A stretch of 64,000 bases of DNA from Ceratopteris richardii (lineage: Eukaryota > Streptophyta > Polypodiopsida > Polypodiales > Pteridaceae). This document shows positions 63,547 through 64,000 of this stretch, piece after piece. The translations under genes and the position numbers were made by a program. Below the pieces are notes generated by a model that ran no database searches, had not been told where the DNA came from, and saw only the letters and a list, made by a program, of their open reading frames with translations. Within the stretch, counting starts at the first letter, position 1; every line of letters begins with the position of its first letter. The DNA lies in contig CM035423.1 in NCBI GenBank assembly GCA_020310875.1, forward strand, positions 121,699,722 through 121,763,721, given 5' to 3'.

Positions 63547-64000
63547 GTATATCAAAAGCTTCATTGAAGTTGGACCTTGCTGGATCTTCTAATGTGATGG
63601 TATTGAACACATAGAAAAGGTAATACTCTTTAATCAAGAAATGGAAACATGAAAGGTAGATTTCTTTGTTTGTCTTTTGGGAAAAGAAAACAATAGATAA
63701 CCTTTTGAGAATAAGAAGTGGTGAAATTTTTGCAAATTGATAGTTGCTCATATCATTTTTTGGAAGTAAAGTGCAGGTGTGTGAAAAATTGAATCAAGAA
63801 GCTGAAGAAGGTAAAATGTGTCTATTCTTGCATTTGTAGAGTGCTTTTTGATCAAGTACTAAGCAAAATTGTTGATCTTGGGAAGATGACATGATTGCAT
63901 TAAGGAAAAGTCAAGTAAAGTAGCTAGATGCAAGTAGATAAGATCCATTTGTTAACCAAGTCAAAGCAATAATCTTGAGAAAAAGCTGATTTGCATTTTG
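63547..64000 (+). other. Gypsy leader region, window end
   Basis: Untranslated leader downstream of the primer site. No gag start is recognised before the window ends. Confidence 0.4.

Overview
This is a gene-poor, repeat-dominated stretch of a land-plant nuclear genome. The evidence is several Ty1/copia retrotransposons primed from a TGGTATCAGAGC site, CACTA (En/Spm) DNA-transposon ends, an Athila/Tat-type gypsy primer site, a tRNA-derived SINE, and very long TA, CT and CA tracts. The species cannot be fixed from sequence alone. The style of the repeats would suit a large-genome plant such as a fern, lycophyte or gymnosperm, but that is only a guess.

Layout. 1-5786: a nearly complete copia element, family A, minus strand, inserted in a CACTA terminus (5787-5980). 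5981-8225: AT-rich DNA with one half of a dispersed inverted repeat pair. 8226-16925: a nest of insertions. The 5' end of a family-C copia (LTR plus gag) is split by a second family-A element (9292-14504, plus). That element's 3' LTR is cut by a family-D copia (14505-16220, minus), whose pol is cut by another LTR. 16926-20630: non-coding DNA with a near-perfect hairpin and a 586-bp-period tandem duplication. 20631-24216: a truncated family-E copia (minus) with a 5' LTR. 24217-26264: a 5S-rRNA-like Pol III fragment and a further LTR with primer site. 26265-29728: an A-like copia (family F), cut by a CACTA end at 29729. 30385-32310: large simple and complex tandem arrays. 32311-37290: a tRNA-derived SINE, the partner of the dispersed repeat, and a higher-order satellite with telomere-like AACCCTA motifs.

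37957-40430 (minus) is the most unusual locus. It is a decayed, multi-exon gene encoding a DNA N4/N6-methyltransferase-like protein, possibly with a ParB-like N-terminal part. Two separate 31-bp-period arrays of a near-palindromic GATGCCAGGCATC motif lie in its introns. 41971-45535 holds a degenerate LTR and simple repeats. 45729-51209 is a second family-D copia (plus) with a shuffled pol, followed by the 3' end of a family-C element (51233-52372), a CACTA-B terminus and a ~345-bp (CT)n tract.

54949-55507 contains the only intact host-type gene seen: TATA box, short 5' leader, an ORF for a secreted peptide with 12 cysteines, and a poly(A) signal. It is followed by a partly duplicated block (55664-56803 and 61190-62354). 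A CACTA-B terminus interrupts the second copy exactly where the first copy keeps the empty site. The window ends in a gypsy 5' LTR with its primer site.

No host pathway is assembled here. The locus is best read as layered transposition plus two features that deserve attention: the methyltransferase-like gene and the 12-Cys peptide gene.
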